A stretch of 64,000 nt of DNA from Gracilibacillus orientalis (GCF_900114645.1 NZ_FOTR01000004.1:333376-397375); one strand, 5' to 3'. Positions 8,982 to 18,181 are shown, counted from the stretch's first letter. Translations and numbers: made by a program. The notes: generated from the sequence alone by a model not told the origin.

Positions 8982-9221
8982 AAATAATCAAAAAGGTACA
9001 AAAATCAACACCAACTAAATATATCCTGTCAAAACATGCGCTTGCCCAGGAAATATTATTTGTCATCAACTGTTCATTTCCTTAGATGTCATCTGTGATA
9101 TTTGTATTACTAGGCAAAAGAAAAAAGGAAATATTTTTGGCCTGCTCCTTTTCAAAGCCTATACCATTCTAGACAAACGAACATATACTATCTCAACATG
9201 CTATACGGAAGGAGAATGTAT

Positions 9222-9698
9222 ATGTTTCGACCGCCAAACCAACCACCGATGTTCTCGCAACAGAATATACCAACACAGGGGTTATTTCCCCGTGGTCCTG
9301 TTCCAAATCAAATGACGAATCCGACCGGACTACAAGGATTATTGCAACGTTTCTTACCATCACAAGCTTCTAATATGACCACCCAGGCAACAAATGTGGC
9401 AACAGGTGGAGGCTCAAATTTAATGGGAACGATTAATAATGTACAACAAGTTTTAAAAGTCGCACAACAGGCCACGCCATTAATTAAAGAATACGGTCCA
9501 ATGATTAAAAACGCTCCGAAATTAATCAATATGATGAAGGCTTTAAACGAGATAAATGATGATGACGAGGAAGTACAAGGGGAAGAGGAAGCGGAAGAAT
9601 TGGATATAACGGAAAGTACACCGACGTCAAAAAAACAAGTGAGTACAAATTCTGCTCCAATTCGTACGAGTGAATCTCAGCCAAAGTTGTTTATTTAA
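9222..9698 (+). CDS. yqfQ: YqfQ/VrrA-like protein
   Basis: A 158-residue protein with a Pro/Gln/Asn-rich N-terminus (MFRPPNQPPMF), a Gly/Thr-rich middle, a conserved core (NNVQQVLKVAQQATPLIKEYGPMIKNAPKLINM) and a highly acidic tail followed by Ser/Thr/Lys. This order fits the YqfQ-like family of Bacillaceae, whose role is unknown. ATG 9222 is 7 bases after GAAGGAG; earlier in-frame ATGs overlap or precede that site. Assignment is from pattern recognition only. Confidence 0.65.
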   Translation: MFRPPNQPPMFSQQNIPTQGLFPRGPVPNQMTNPTGLQGLLQRFLPSQASNMTTQATNVATGGGSNLMGTINNVQQVLKVAQQATPLIKEYGPMIKNAPKLINMMKALNEINDDDEEVQGEEEAEELDITESTPTSKKQVSTNSAPIRTSESQPKLFI

Positions 9699-9780
9699 AT
9701 TTCTTTAAAAACAGTCCACTTGCATTTTTTAGACACTAAGAGCACAATAAAAGTAATCACGTTTAGTAGGAGGCTTTTTC

Positions 9781-10743
9781 ATGACAAAGCAATCTCTCGA
9801 GAAAGCAATTTTTGCAGGTGGCTGTTTTTGGTGCATGGTAGAACCATTTGATGAACAACCTGGCATTGAAAAGGTTGTTTCTGGTTACACAGGTGGAAAC
9901 ATGCCTAATCCAACATATGAAGAAGTGTGTACCAATACAACAGGACATCGCGAAGCAGTTGAAATTACGTTCAACCCAGAAATATTTTCATATCAAAGAT
10001 TATTAGAGATATTTTGGCAACAAATCGATCCCACTGATCCCGGTGGCCAATTCCACGATCGTGGTGAGTCCTATAAAACCGGTATTTTTTATACTAATGA
10101 TCAACAAAAAAAATTAGCTGAGCAATCTAAACAGACATTAGAAGATAGTGGTAAGTTTAATGAACCTATCGCAACAGACATATTACCAGCAAAACCTTTT
10201 TATCCAGCAGAAGAACAACATCAAGATTACTACAAAAAACAAAGCTTCCATTATCAAATGTATAAAAAAGGTTCAGGTAGAGCGGATTTTATTAAAAGAA
10301 CTTGGGGTAAAAATTATTCAAAAGAAGAGTTGAAAGAGCGCTTAACTCCAATTCAATATCATGTAACACAAGAAAATGGCACAGAAAGACCATTTGATAA
10401 TGAATATTGGAATAACCAGGGAGAAGGTTTATATGTAGACATTATCAGTGGTGAACCACTGTTTTCAACTGCAGACCAATATGATGCAGGATGCGGATGG
10501 CCAAGTTTTACTAAACCTGTAAACCGTAGCCGGGTTGAAGACAAACTGGATACTTCACATGGTATGAGAAGAATTGAAGTAAGAAGTAACGAAGCTGATT
10601 CTCATCTCGGTCATGTATTTGATGATGGGCCGGTTGAAAATGGTGGCATGAGATATTGTATTAATTCCGCTGCCTTAAGATTTATTCCAAAGCATAAGTT
10701 AAAAGACGAAGGTCTTGAGGAGTACCTGGCACTATTCGATTAA
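9781..10743 (+). CDS. msrAB: Bifunctional peptide methionine sulfoxide reductase MsrA/MsrB
   Basis: Repairs both epimers of methionine sulfoxide in proteins. The MsrA half (about residues 1-160) has the catalytic C15 in GGCFWCM and the EEQHQDYY block. The MsrB half (about 175-315) has [28 protein letters not shown] and the catalytic Cys in RYCINSAAL. MsrB lacks the two CxxC pairs that bind zinc in some relatives, which is common in fused forms. RBS TAGGAGG. It stands alone between a YqfQ-like gene and a terminator. The fusion order A-B is the usual one in low-GC Gram-positives. Confidence 0.96.
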   Translation: MTKQSLEKAIFAGGCFWCMVEPFDEQPGIEKVVSGYTGGNMPNPTYEEVCTNTTGHREAVEITFNPEIFSYQRLLEIFWQQIDPTDPGGQFHDRGESYKTGIFYTNDQQKKLAEQSKQTLEDSGKFNEPIATDILPAKPFYPAEEQHQDYYKKQSFHYQMYKKGSGRADFIKRTWGKNYSKEELKERLTPIQYHVTQENGTERPFDNEYWNNQGEGLYVDIISGEPLFSTADQYDAGCGWPSFTKPVNRSRVEDKLDTSHGMRRIEVRSNEADSHLGHVFDDGPVENGGMRYCINSAALRFIPKHKLKDEGLEEYLALFD

Positions 10744-10770
10744 CTTCCCGTTATTGTGCCGGGAGTTTTT
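10741..10770 (+). terminator. msrAB terminator
   Basis: AACTTCCCG pairs with CGGGAGTT, with one bulge, around a short loop and followed by a T-run. It starts at the msrAB stop codon. Confidence 0.7.
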
Positions 10771-10791
10771 ACATATAAGAGGGCGTGTATT

Positions 10792-11835
10792 ATGGTCAGA
10801 AATATAAGTTATCTTTTGTTAATGTATACCGTTTCATTAATAATAACCGGATTATTCCTTCTTTTACATTTCCCACTTCCATGGATATTAGGACCACTGG
10901 TAGCTGTATTTATTCTGAATTGGTTAATAAGCCAACCACTTGCACAAAACAATACGATATTGCAAATCAGCTTTTTGCTTACGGGAGCGCAAATAGGCTC
11001 AACATTTACAGCTAGCACGCTAAGTAAAGTAATTCCATATTTTATTCCGTTTTTAGTTATTACTTTATTATTGATATATGTATGTATGAAAAGCGGCGAA
11101 TTATTAGCTAAATATGCAAAAATAGAATCATCAACTGGTGTGTTGGGAAGTATCCCTGGTGGGTTATCCGTTATGGTAGCAATGAGCGATTCAATGAATG
11201 CTAACACTGGATTAGTAGCAATTTTTCACACTATCAGACTAATGGCCGTCTTGTTTCTTGTACCACTTATGGCATCCTTTATGTTTGCTCAGACGGATAC
11301 ACAGCAAATGCTCAGTAATACAGCTATCGAATTAAACGTTTGGACAGTACTGTTGTATTTACTGTTATTCGGATTTGCTTATCTGTTACGCTATAAAATA
11401 CCGGCCCCTTATGTATTGATCCCCATGCTAGTAATTGCAAGTCTCAAACTACTATCTATACCAGTAAGTGATGTGCCAGTTAGCTTATATCACATAGCTC
11501 AGCTGTCAATTGGTATTCATCTAGGCTTATCGATAACGATAACAGATTTGAAGAAAGTAGGTAATTTCTCCTGGATCTTCCTTTTATTCACCTGCGTTAT
11601 TATAATGATATCAACCGTCTTGGGATACATATTTGCCAAACTGTCCGATCTCAGTTTCGCTACGGCAATGCTTAGCCTTGCACCAGGTGGATTGGTGGAA
11701 ATGGCGATTACTGCTGGTGAGGTAGGGGCAGATCCATCAATTGTGGGATCACTGCAATTGATACGACTGTTATTTATTATCATCGTATTGCCGTTTATTC
11801 TTAAAAAGATGACAATTTCTTTTAATAAACCATAA
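10792..11835 (+). CDS. AbrB-family integral membrane protein
   Basis: A 347-residue protein with about ten hydrophobic segments. It contains two copies of the AbrB_dup pattern: LPWILGPLVAVFILN near the start and IPAPYVLIPMLVIASLK in the middle, each followed by PGG segments (GSIPGGLSVMVA, LAPGGLVEMAIT). Database names such as 'ammonia monooxygenase' or 'AbrB regulator' are historical. This is a membrane protein, probably a transporter, with unknown substrate, unrelated to the transition-state regulator AbrB. ATG 10792 follows GAGGGCG; the frame upstream overlaps the msrAB terminator. Confidence 0.8.
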   Translation: MVRNISYLLLMYTVSLIITGLFLLLHFPLPWILGPLVAVFILNWLISQPLAQNNTILQISFLLTGAQIGSTFTASTLSKVIPYFIPFLVITLLLIYVCMKSGELLAKYAKIESSTGVLGSIPGGLSVMVAMSDSMNANTGLVAIFHTIRLMAVLFLVPLMASFMFAQTDTQQMLSNTAIELNVWTVLLYLLLFGFAYLLRYKIPAPYVLIPMLVIASLKLLSIPVSDVPVSLYHIAQLSIGIHLGLSITITDLKKVGNFSWIFLLFTCVIIMISTVLGYIFAKLSDLSFATAMLSLAPGGLVEMAITAGEVGADPSIVGSLQLIRLLFIIIVLPFILKKMTISFNKP

Positions 11836-11911
11836 TAGTATTATGTCAACTTCGCAAAATCCCTTGTGTAAAAGTCAATAAATGTTATGATAGAAGGAAG
11901 GAGGGACATAA

Positions 11912-12115
11912 ATGATTCACCAAAATTGGGAAAACAATCGTACAATTAAAAATATTAAATGTGTCCATACTAATGCAAAAAAATATAAAGTAAATTCTGT
12001 TTTAACAGAAGGAAAAATATATGACGTAAAAAACGAAACAGATGAATTTTATTTTGTTATTGACAATACCAATCGAATAGCTGGTTTTAAAAAGGATTAC
12101 TTCGAACTTGTTTAA
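11912..12115 (+). CDS. DUF6501 family protein
   Basis: A 67-residue protein (MIHQNWENNRTIKNIKCVHT, VLTEGKIYDVKNETDEFYFV, IAGFKKDYFELV). It resembles a small conserved Bacillaceae family with an SH3-like beta pattern. RBS GAAGGAGGGA is strong. Monocistronic by spacing. No function is known. Confidence 0.75.
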   Translation: MIHQNWENNRTIKNIKCVHTNAKKYKVNSVLTEGKIYDVKNETDEFYFVIDNTNRIAGFKKDYFELV

Positions 12116-12213
12116 CCATGTTTATTAATAGCATTTATTGGGAAAACATAAACAATAAGGGTTTTTATGTTTAATATTAGACTTTTCAAAGATTCTCCAT
12201 AGGAGCTGATAAA

Positions 12214-12783
12214 ATGAAAAGAATACTTTTAATCCGTCATTGCCAGGCTTTAGGACAACACAGTGATTCTCCTTTGTCAAAGAAAGGCATACAAAAAGCG
12301 TATGAATTAGCAAGACAACTCGAAAGACTAACCTTTCAAATAGATCGTATCATTACAAGCCCTTATATGCGTGCAGAGGAAAGCATCAAACCATTTGCAT
12401 CTCGTCAAGGTATACCAGTTGAAACAGACGAGAGATTAAAGGAACGCTTACTAAGCGAACAGCCTGTAGATGATTGGATCGATATTTTAGAAGAATCTTT
12501 TCAAAATTTCCATTTTAAGCTACCAGGTGGGGAATCGTCGAACGAAGCCTATAAACGTGCAGAAGAAGTCTTGGATGAGTGTATGAAAGAGGAGTTAAAT
12601 GAGAACATTATAATTGTAACACATGGAAACTTACTTGCTCTTATGTTGAAAAAATTTCATGTAGATTTTGGCTTTCATGAATGGAAAACACTAACAAATC
12701 CTGACGCCTTTTTAATTCAACGTATTGGCGGCGAATATATAACTGAGAGAATTTGGGAAGAAAATGAATCTCATTTTTATTAA
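12214..12783 (+). CDS. Histidine phosphatase family protein
   Basis: A 189-residue member of the phosphoglycerate mutase-like superfamily. The N-terminal motif is LLIRHCQA instead of the usual RHG, with the phospho-accepting His retained. IITSPYMRAEES, PGGESSNEAYKRAEEVL and the second catalytic His in IIVTHGNLLAL are all present. The substrate is not predictable; cobalamin or sugar-phosphate phosphatases and general phosphatases share these motifs. RBS AGGAGCTGAT, monocistronic. Confidence 0.85.
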   Translation: MKRILLIRHCQALGQHSDSPLSKKGIQKAYELARQLERLTFQIDRIITSPYMRAEESIKPFASRQGIPVETDERLKERLLSEQPVDDWIDILEESFQNFHFKLPGGESSNEAYKRAEEVLDECMKEELNENIIIVTHGNLLALMLKKFHVDFGFHEWKTLTNPDAFLIQRIGGEYITERIWEENESHFY

Positions 12784-12789
12784 CATGAT

Positions 12790-12817
12790 TTGAAAACTCT
12801 ATGAAATACGCTATAAT
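12790..12817 (+). promoter_or_regulatory. Sigma-A-type promoter of the ferredoxin gene
   Basis: TTGAAA (12790-12795) and TATAAT (12812-12817) are 16 bases apart, just after the preceding stop codon and about 80 bases before the ferredoxin start. Confidence 0.65.
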
Positions 12818-12898
12818 GGTATTCGAACTTTGAAAAATATGATAGAATATGTATGTATAGAGATACATAACGATTAATCGTTAAAGGAGGGGACCGTC

Positions 12899-13138
12899 TT
12901 GGCTTTTGTAATTACTTCGCCTTGTGAAGAAGAAAAAGCAGGCGAATGCGTAGAAGTTTGCCCTGTAGATTGTATAGAGGAAGGAAAAGATATGTTCTAT
13001 ATCGATCCTGATATTTGTATCGATTGCGGTGCTTGTGAGGCTGTATGCCCTGTAGAAGCAATTTATATGGAAGATGAAGTACCAGATAAAGAAAATGAAT
13101 ATATCTCATTAAATCGCAAGTTCTTTGAAGAAAGTTAA
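12899..13138 (+). CDS. fer: Ferredoxin (Bacillus-type, Fe-S)
   Basis: A 79-residue acidic electron carrier. Cluster ligands are visible as CVEVCP and CIDCGACEAVCP, with an additional early Cys in SPCEEEK. This is the pattern of Bacillus ferredoxin with one [4Fe-4S] cluster or a [3Fe-4S]/[4Fe-4S] pair. The start codon is TTG at 12899, 8 bases after AAAGGAGG; no other start fits. It has its own promoter and a strong terminator. Confidence 0.93.
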   Translation: MAFVITSPCEEEKAGECVEVCPVDCIEEGKDMFYIDPDICIDCGACEAVCPVEAIYMEDEVPDKENEYISLNRKFFEES

Positions 13139-13152
13139 GAACATTCAAATTT

Positions 13153-13181
13153 AAAACCGCTATTTGTAATAGCGGTTTTTT
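13153..13181. terminator. Bidirectional terminator between fer and acyP
   Basis: A perfect 12-bp stem AAAACCGCTATT (13153-13164) with AATAGCGGTTTT (13168-13179), with a 3-base loop and T-runs in both orientations. It lies between converging genes. Confidence 0.9.
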
Positions 13182-13455
13182 AATACTTAATTTCAAAATT
13201 TTTAAATGTATTTTCTATTTCCTTTTCTGTAATTTCGATATTTTTTACTTTAGCAAAGAAAGAAGGACCTTTTTTAACTTGATTAAAAAATTTTTCAACC
13301 TTATCATCTTTACCCTGTGCTTCTATTTCAACAGACCCATCATCAAGATTCTTCACCCATCCTACAACATCATTCTCCATAGCAACTTGTTGCGTAAAGG
13401 AACGAAAACCAACACCTTGTACACGACCTGAAACGATTACATGAACTTGTCTCAA
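13180..13455 (-). CDS. acyP: Acylphosphatase
   Basis: Hydrolyses carboxyl-phosphate bonds of acyl phosphates. The 91-residue protein has the substrate-binding arginine loop VSGRVQGVGFR and the catalytic Asn in VVGWVKNLDDGSVEI. The TTG at 13455 is chosen because GAGGTG precedes it at good spacing and the product then has the family's usual length of about 90; the ATG at 13473 would overlap that site. It converges on fer with a shared terminator. Confidence 0.93.
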   Translation of the reverse strand: MRQVHVIVSGRVQGVGFRSFTQQVAMENDVVGWVKNLDDGSVEIEAQGKDDKVEKFFNQVKKGPSFFAKVKNIEITEKEIENTFKNFEIKY

Positions 13456-13473
13456 TATTATCACCTCTTTCAT

Positions 13474-13868
13474 ATGATAGTATCACTGAATATTTCACAA
13501 TTCAAAAGTTAAGAAAGTAGACATAAATGAAAACGCTTAATAATAACCTTAATTTGGTTATGAAAGCAGATATCGGTTATGCCCAGTTATGAAATGGTAC
13601 TTTTTCAAACTGCAGGAATCTTCGACAGAAAAAAATATCAATAAATATCTAACTCAGACATAGTATTATCACAAGCAGGACAATCATCACAAATGAAAAA
13701 AATAGTTTCCATTGCACAAGATGGACTTGTCAAAAACGATAAATCCTTCGCATGAACTTATGGATGGGGATACAAGATTTGTATTGTCAGGATGCTTGTT
13801 GCAAAGTTGTAAAAGTGGCAATAGCAAAGTCTGTGATATATCGTAAAAAACCAACTGGAGTGTTGCTT
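13474..13868. other. Gene-poor stretch upstream of a small membrane protein
   Basis: No convincing complete gene. A weak cre-like sequence ATGAAAACGCTTAA lies at 13527-13540. A short frame with MKKIVSIAQDGLVKNDKS and a stop at about 13755 may be the end of a decayed gene. Nothing else was recognised. Confidence 0.4.
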
Positions 13869-14042
13869 ATGCATTGGAAAAAATACATTGTGTTATTAAT
13901 ACCCTTTGTCGTCTTAGGATTAGCACTTATCTATTTTCTGCCTCGAAGTCAAAATCATAATACAATTATAGCAGCTCTTATTTTTTGGATTATTTATTAT
14001 GGGTGGGTATATATGGCAGATAAACGAAAGGGAAATAGGTGA
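13869..14042 (+). CDS. Small two-helix membrane protein
   Basis: A 57-residue protein with two predicted membrane helices (YIVLLIPFVVLGLALIYFL and IIAALIFWIIYYGWVYMA) and a basic tail. ATG 13869 is 8 bases after TGGAG. The longer frame from 13752 has no binding site and a non-hydrophobic, unlikely N-terminus. It lies about 100 bases before the Rieske oxidoreductase gene and could be in the same transcript. Family not recognised. Confidence 0.55.
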   Translation: MHWKKYIVLLIPFVVLGLALIYFLPRSQNHNTIIAALIFWIIYYGWVYMADKRKGNR

Positions 14043-14146
14043 AAAGAAATATATATTAATTTGAGACAGAGAAATGATAAAACTGTGATATTCCCTTGCT
14101 TTTTGGAAAAGCTAGAAACAGTTTATAAAAGGAAGGGATTTTTGCC

Positions 14147-15649
14147 ATGGCACAATCAATTTGGTTAACAAACAATATAAAATCCTTTGATTCATTAAAT
14201 GAAAGCCTTGAAACAGATGTAACCATTGTCGGTGGTGGTATTACCGGAATTCTATCTGCATACCTTTTGTCTGAAAATGGTGTTCAAGTTGTATTATTAG
14301 AAAGAGGAAGATTACTTCATGGTACAACTGGTCACACAACAGCTAAAGTAACGGCACAACATGGTTTAATATATAATGAATTAATGGAACATTTTGGTCT
14401 AGAAAATACTCAAAAATATTATCAAAGTCAAGTTGAAGCAATTCAATTTATTAAAAGAATGACCGAACAATATCAAATAGCTTGTCAATTTGATCAACAA
14501 GATGCCATTTTATATACAAATTCTGATCAAAACTATAAAAAATTAGAAGACGAGGCAAATGCATATCAAAAATTAAATATTTCTGCGGATTTAATGAAGG
14601 AGATACCATTTGAAATCCCTCATAAGGCAGCATTAACAATGCGTCAGCAAGCACAATTTCATCCGACTGATTTTTTAAAAGTTATCATCGATAAGATTAT
14701 AGAAAACGGTGGTAAGATATATGAAAACACAACTGCTGTGGACATTGACTATCAAAATAAAGTTACGTTAAGAACAGCTCGTAATCATAATGTCTTATCC
14801 GATAATGTTATCGTTGCAACTCAGTTTCCGTTCTATGAAGGGCAAGCTTTTTACAGCACCAGAATGTATCCTTCTAGATCGTATGTCATTGGTTTAACTT
14901 CCAACCGTGATTATCCTGGTGGCATGTATTTGGATGTTGATCAACCAAAACGTTCAATTCGTTATGTGAAGCAAAAGGATGAAACAATTTGGTTATTAGG
15001 TGGAGAATCACATAAAACAGGTCAGTATAAGAAAGAGAATACAAACCCATATCGTGATCTGCAAAGCTTTGGTTCACAATACCTGGATGTAAAGGATTGG
15101 CACTATAAATGGTCGACACAAGACTATACTACGTTAGATAAACTTCCATATATCGGGTCCTTAAACAAGCGCCATCCCAATGTATATGTTGCGACAGGTT
15201 TCCGTAAATGGGGAATGACCAATAGTGTTGTGGCAGCACATTTGCTAACGGATCTCATAATGAATCGTGATAATCCATACAAAGAGCTGTATAAGCCACA
15301 GCGTTTTCATGCTGATCCAGATGTTAAGAAGTTTATCAGCTACAATTCAAATGTAACGAAGGAATTAGTAAAAGGAAAACTAAGTGTCAATAATAAACAT
15401 GAACATTTAGAGCCCAAAACAGCGACAAAAACAAATCATAATGGACAAACTATTGGAATTTACAAAGATGAACGTCATCAATTACATGCAGTCGATACAA
15501 CATGTACACATTTAGGATGCGAATGTAACTGGAATCATGCTGATAAGAGTTGGGATTGTCCATGTCACGGATCAAGGTTTTCCTATGATGGTACAATTAT
15601 TGAAGGTCCAGCAACAAAACACTTAAAGAAATTTGATCTCGAAAATTAA
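14147..15649 (+). CDS. yhfW: FAD-dependent oxidoreductase with C-terminal Rieske domain (YhfW-like)
   Basis: A 500-residue two-domain protein. The N-terminal DAO-type FAD domain shows TIVGGGITGILSAYLLSENG and a HGTTGHTTAKVT segment. The C-terminal Rieske [2Fe-2S] domain (about residues 430-500) has the ligand motifs CTHLGCE and CPCHGSRF, preceded by GIYKDERHQLHAVDTTC. This matches B. subtilis YhfW in order and length. The substrate is unknown; electron flow between flavin and cluster is inferred from the fusion. RBS AAAGGAAGGG. Probably monocistronic or following the small membrane protein. Confidence 0.85.
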   Translation: MAQSIWLTNNIKSFDSLNESLETDVTIVGGGITGILSAYLLSENGVQVVLLERGRLLHGTTGHTTAKVTAQHGLIYNELMEHFGLENTQKYYQSQVEAIQFIKRMTEQYQIACQFDQQDAILYTNSDQNYKKLEDEANAYQKLNISADLMKEIPFEIPHKAALTMRQQAQFHPTDFLKVIIDKIIENGGKIYENTTAVDIDYQNKVTLRTARNHNVLSDNVIVATQFPFYEGQAFYSTRMYPSRSYVIGLTSNRDYPGGMYLDVDQPKRSIRYVKQKDETIWLLGGESHKTGQYKKENTNPYRDLQSFGSQYLDVKDWHYKWSTQDYTTLDKLPYIGSLNKRHPNVYVATGFRKWGMTNSVVAAHLLTDLIMNRDNPYKELYKPQRFHADPDVKKFISYNSNVTKELVKGKLSVNNKHEHLEPKTATKTNHNGQTIGIYKDERHQLHAVDTTCTHLGCECNWNHADKSWDCPCHGSRFSYDGTIIEGPATKHLKKFDLEN

Positions 15650-15654
15650 ATTTT

Positions 15655-15698
15655 GTCTCAGTGTCTCAAGTATACTTTGTGTTTGAGATGTTGAGACT
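15655..15698 (+). terminator. Imperfect hairpin after the Rieske oxidoreductase
   Basis: GTCTCAGTGTCTCAA pairs with TTGAGATGTTGAGAC with three mismatches, right after the stop codon. There is no real T-run, so it may be a weak terminator or a stability stem. Confidence 0.4.
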
Positions 15699-15779
15699 CC
15701 CTTCATGAATAACTTCCTATAATATATATTATGTTAACTAGAATTTAAAAAGAAACTAAACCATCCTATCTTAAGTCCA

Positions 15780-16143
15780 GCTGTCTGTCTGTCCGACGAC
15801 ACAAACTTCCCCTGCTTATAGAGCTTTACGTCATTGGACTTTATTTTAATCAATTTCTGTAAATTTATCATAATTTCCATTGAAGTGTATATTTCTGCGC
15901 CAACTTCTAATATATGATTTTCTTTTGGTATTACTTCTTTATCTACTTTTTATTAACTTCTCCAATTTTATCTGCAGTTGTGAATTCATTATCTTCAATA
16001 TCACCTTGTCATGTGCATGTGTACTGTTTTCGTCATTTATCAAATAGCCACTATATGAATCTTCTGACCTTCCAATATCAACCAGACAACACACCTAACA
16101 GTAAAATAGATATTAGTAAACATAGAATCACTTTTCTAAGCAT
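15780..16143 (-). pseudogene. Decayed small lipoprotein gene
   Basis: ATG 16143 follows a textbook GAAGGAGGT. The frame reads MLRKVILCLLISILLLGVLSG, a lipoprotein signal peptide, and then TGA (16080-16078) exactly where the lipobox Cys codon (TGT or TGC) should be. Further pieces of the mature protein appear in shifting frames: YSGYLINDENS, then DIEDNEFTTADKIGEVNKK, then KVDKEVIPKENHILEVGAEI, then NGNYDKFTEID. At least three frame changes and a stop are needed to join them, so the gene is dead. The motif 'IGxVxKKVDKEVxPKEN...GAEIY' resembles small Bacillaceae lipoproteins, but no named family is claimed. Confidence 0.75.
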
Positions 16144-16246
16144 ATCAATACCTCCTTCACCGAATTAGACGATGAAATTCTATAATGGTTTCAAAATATT
16201 GCTATTTATTGCATTTTTATGAAAATACATGTTTTAAAAGTCACTA

Positions 16247-17146
16247 TTAACCCTTTAAAAAACTAGAATTCATATATTTCGGATTGGGATATTTGTAGAA
16301 CCCTTCCCCAGTTAATTTTCCGAGTTTTCCTTTATCAATTAACTCTGTTTTTAACAGATTTGCCATTTTCTTTAATTGTTGATCCCCTGTTTCAGACGCT
16401 TTTGCTAGTTCAATATTGTATGAGGTTGTGATACCTATGATGTCCAAAATGGCAAATGGACCTAACGGAGAACTAGTTGCTTTCATCCATGCTTTATCAA
16501 TAGTTTGTGGATCCGCCACTTTATTTAACCAAAGCAACATAGCAGCTTCTAAAAAAGGGCCCAGCAAAGAATTCAATATATAACCCGGTTGTTCTTTATA
16601 TAGAGGTAAAGCAATCATTCCAATGTCTTTTGCAAATGTAATAACATCATCAAATACTTTCATATTTGTTCCAGGATGTTTCATAATTTCTGCGGTATTA
16701 TTGATCCAAATTTCATTTGCGAAATGCAAAGCTAAAAACTTTTCTGGTCTACCTGTCACTTCAGCAAATTGACTAGGTAATAACACAGAAGAGTTTGTTA
16801 AGAAAATGGTCTTCTCTGGAGCTACTTTACTTAATTCTGTGTAAAATTTAGTCTTAATATTTACCACTTCAGGTATAGCTTCAATCACCAAGTCAGCTTC
16901 TGATACAGCTTTTAATAAACTGCAAGAGAAAGATATACGCTGAAAAGCAGCATTTACCTCTTTTCTTGTAGCCCCTAAGTCTTCTTGATAACGCTCCATC
17001 AAAACCACGATTTTATTTTTTCCACTGTCTAACGCTTCATCATTTATGTCATAAACCGAAACTTGAAATCCTTTGAAAGCAATTTGAAAAGCAATTTGAC
17101 TCCCCAAAACGCCAATACCAGCAACCATTATATTCTTATATAACAT
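16247..17146 (-). CDS. 3-hydroxyacyl-CoA dehydrogenase family protein
   Basis: A 299-residue protein with an N-terminal Rossmann fold (MVAGIGVLGSQIAFQIAFKG; the usual GxGxMG has V-L here) and SEADLVIEAIPE. A catalytic HFANEIW segment and a C-terminal 3HCDH domain (TSSPLGPFAILDIIGITTSY) follow. It probably oxidises a 3-hydroxyacyl-CoA or a related hydroxyacid with NAD. It is the last gene of an ArsR-led operon, 52 bases after the flavodoxin-fold gene. The expected HFFNP motif is replaced by HFANE, so the substrate may differ from 3-hydroxybutyryl-CoA. Confidence 0.8.
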   Translation of the reverse strand: MLYKNIMVAGIGVLGSQIAFQIAFKGFQVSVYDINDEALDSGKNKIVVLMERYQEDLGATRKEVNAAFQRISFSCSLLKAVSEADLVIEAIPEVVNIKTKFYTELSKVAPEKTIFLTNSSVLLPSQFAEVTGRPEKFLALHFANEIWINNTAEIMKHPGTNMKVFDDVITFAKDIGMIALPLYKEQPGYILNSLLGPFLEAAMLLWLNKVADPQTIDKAWMKATSSPLGPFAILDIIGITTSYNIELAKASETGDQQLKKMANLLKTELIDKGKLGKLTGEGFYKYPNPKYMNSSFLKG

Positions 17147-17198
17147 AGTAAATTTCTCCTTTCAAATTTAAAGAAATATTTCCTATGGAAAAATAATT

Positions 17199-17771
17199 TT
17201 ATAACTTAGAAGGTAATGAATATAAAAATTTCACTCGATTTTCGTTCTTGGCTAGGGATACATATCCACAGTGTATCCATTGAATGTTTTTCATTCCCAC
17301 TGCTTTCAATGTAGACTTAATAAATGTTTTTTTGATCCCGTTTCCCGCTAAAAATTGAATATACCATTTAGGAGCTTGACCAGTTGTAATAACTTTTACG
17401 GATTGGATATTCGTGAGCAGCCCTTTCATCGTACCATTCTTATTTTCTATATATGCAAAATCTTTCAGTAGGACTTTATCTAGAAATCCCTTTAAAATAG
17501 CTGGAACATTATACCACCAGACCGGGAATATAAAAATCAACTCATTACTAGAATTTAACATTGATTGATACTTACCTACTAATTTATTCTCATACTTCCC
17601 CCTTGAATATAATTTTAATTCACTTGCGTGATAAGTTGGATCAAATTCATCTTGGTACAAATCAATAATTTGATATTTCTGATTTCTTTCTTTAAATGTT
17701 TCTACTACTTTAGTTAAAATGGCATGATTATAACTACCATTCCACGGGTGATTATATACAATCGTTTTCAT
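17199..17771 (-). CDS. NAD(P)H-dependent flavodoxin-fold oxidoreductase
   Basis: A 190-residue Flavodoxin_2 family quinone or nitro reductase: KTIVYNHPWNGSYNHAIL (FMN phosphate loop), a YQDEFDPTYH segment, and FIFPVWWYNVPAILKGFLDKV, the most conserved part of the family. ATG 17771 follows AAGGGAGGG; the frame extends 11 codons upstream without support. It lies between arsR and the dehydrogenase gene on the same strand. Confidence 0.85.
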   Translation of the reverse strand: MKTIVYNHPWNGSYNHAILTKVVETFKERNQKYQIIDLYQDEFDPTYHASELKLYSRGKYENKLVGKYQSMLNSSNELIFIFPVWWYNVPAILKGFLDKVLLKDFAYIENKNGTMKGLLTNIQSVKVITTGQAPKWYIQFLAGNGIKKTFIKSTLKAVGMKNIQWIHCGYVSLAKNENRVKFLYSLPSKL

Positions 17772-17804
17772 ACTTTTCCCTCCCTTAGTTTTTACGGGGT
17801 TCAA

Positions 17805-17836
17805 ATAAGTGCATTAGTGCGTACATTTGCATTTAT
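17805..17836. promoter_or_regulatory. Candidate operator of the ArsR-type regulator
   Basis: ATAAGTGCA (17805-17813) and TGCATTTAT (17828-17836) form an 8-of-9 inverted repeat. It lies between the regulator gene and the gene it precedes. A TGCAT-AAAC-ATGCA palindrome (18212-18225) sits upstream of the regulator itself. Confidence 0.35.
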
Positions 17837-17854
17837 AGAGTAAAAAAATCAAGG

Positions 17855-18181
17855 TTAGCAACTGTTTAAAAGTTTTTCTAATTGATCAGTAGTTAATTTA
17901 AACTTATCAAATATCATTTGGCTATTTACTTCGTAGAAAATATTTCTGCCTATTTTTGTTTTTGATACGATTTCGAACTTATGCATTAAATCTAAATGCC
18001 TTGAAATAACCGATCTATCCTGTGGGAGATTTTCAGCAATTTCAGTTATATTTTTGGCTCCAAAAACAGCTAAATATCTAATTATTTCAATTCTGCTAGG
18101 ATCAAATAATGCTTTATAAAAGTCAAAATCTATAGCGTTATTAATTTCTATTGAACATTTAATCTCTTCATCTCGACTCAT
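17855..18181 (-). CDS. ArsR/SmtB-family transcriptional regulator
   Basis: A 108-residue winged-helix repressor. The DNA-binding part reads FDPSRIEIIRYLAVFGAKNITEIAENLPQ and then SVISRHLDLMHKFEIVSKTKIGRN, the classic ArsR helix-turn-helix and wing. No CxC metal-site motif is seen in the recognition helix, so it may sense something other than soft metals. ATG 18181 follows AGGAGGTGAG. It probably represses its own operon with the reductase and dehydrogenase genes. Confidence 0.85.
   Translation of the reverse strand: MSRDEEIKCSIEINNAIDFDFYKALFDPSRIEIIRYLAVFGAKNITEIAENLPQDRSVISRHLDLMHKFEIVSKTKIGRNIFYEVNSQMIFDKFKLTTDQLEKLLNSC

Noticed and set aside
13527..13540. cre site ATGAAAACGCTTAA
   Set aside because: Two mismatches in the right half and no catabolic gene next to it; kept only as a remark.
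13752..13868. N-terminal extension of the small two-helix membrane protein
   Set aside because: No binding site for the upstream start and a polar, cysteine-rich extension that does not fit a small membrane protein.
15914..16168. 84-residue plus-strand frame
   Set aside because: It is the antisense of a decayed lipoprotein gene that has a strong minus-strand binding site; no start signal on the plus strand.
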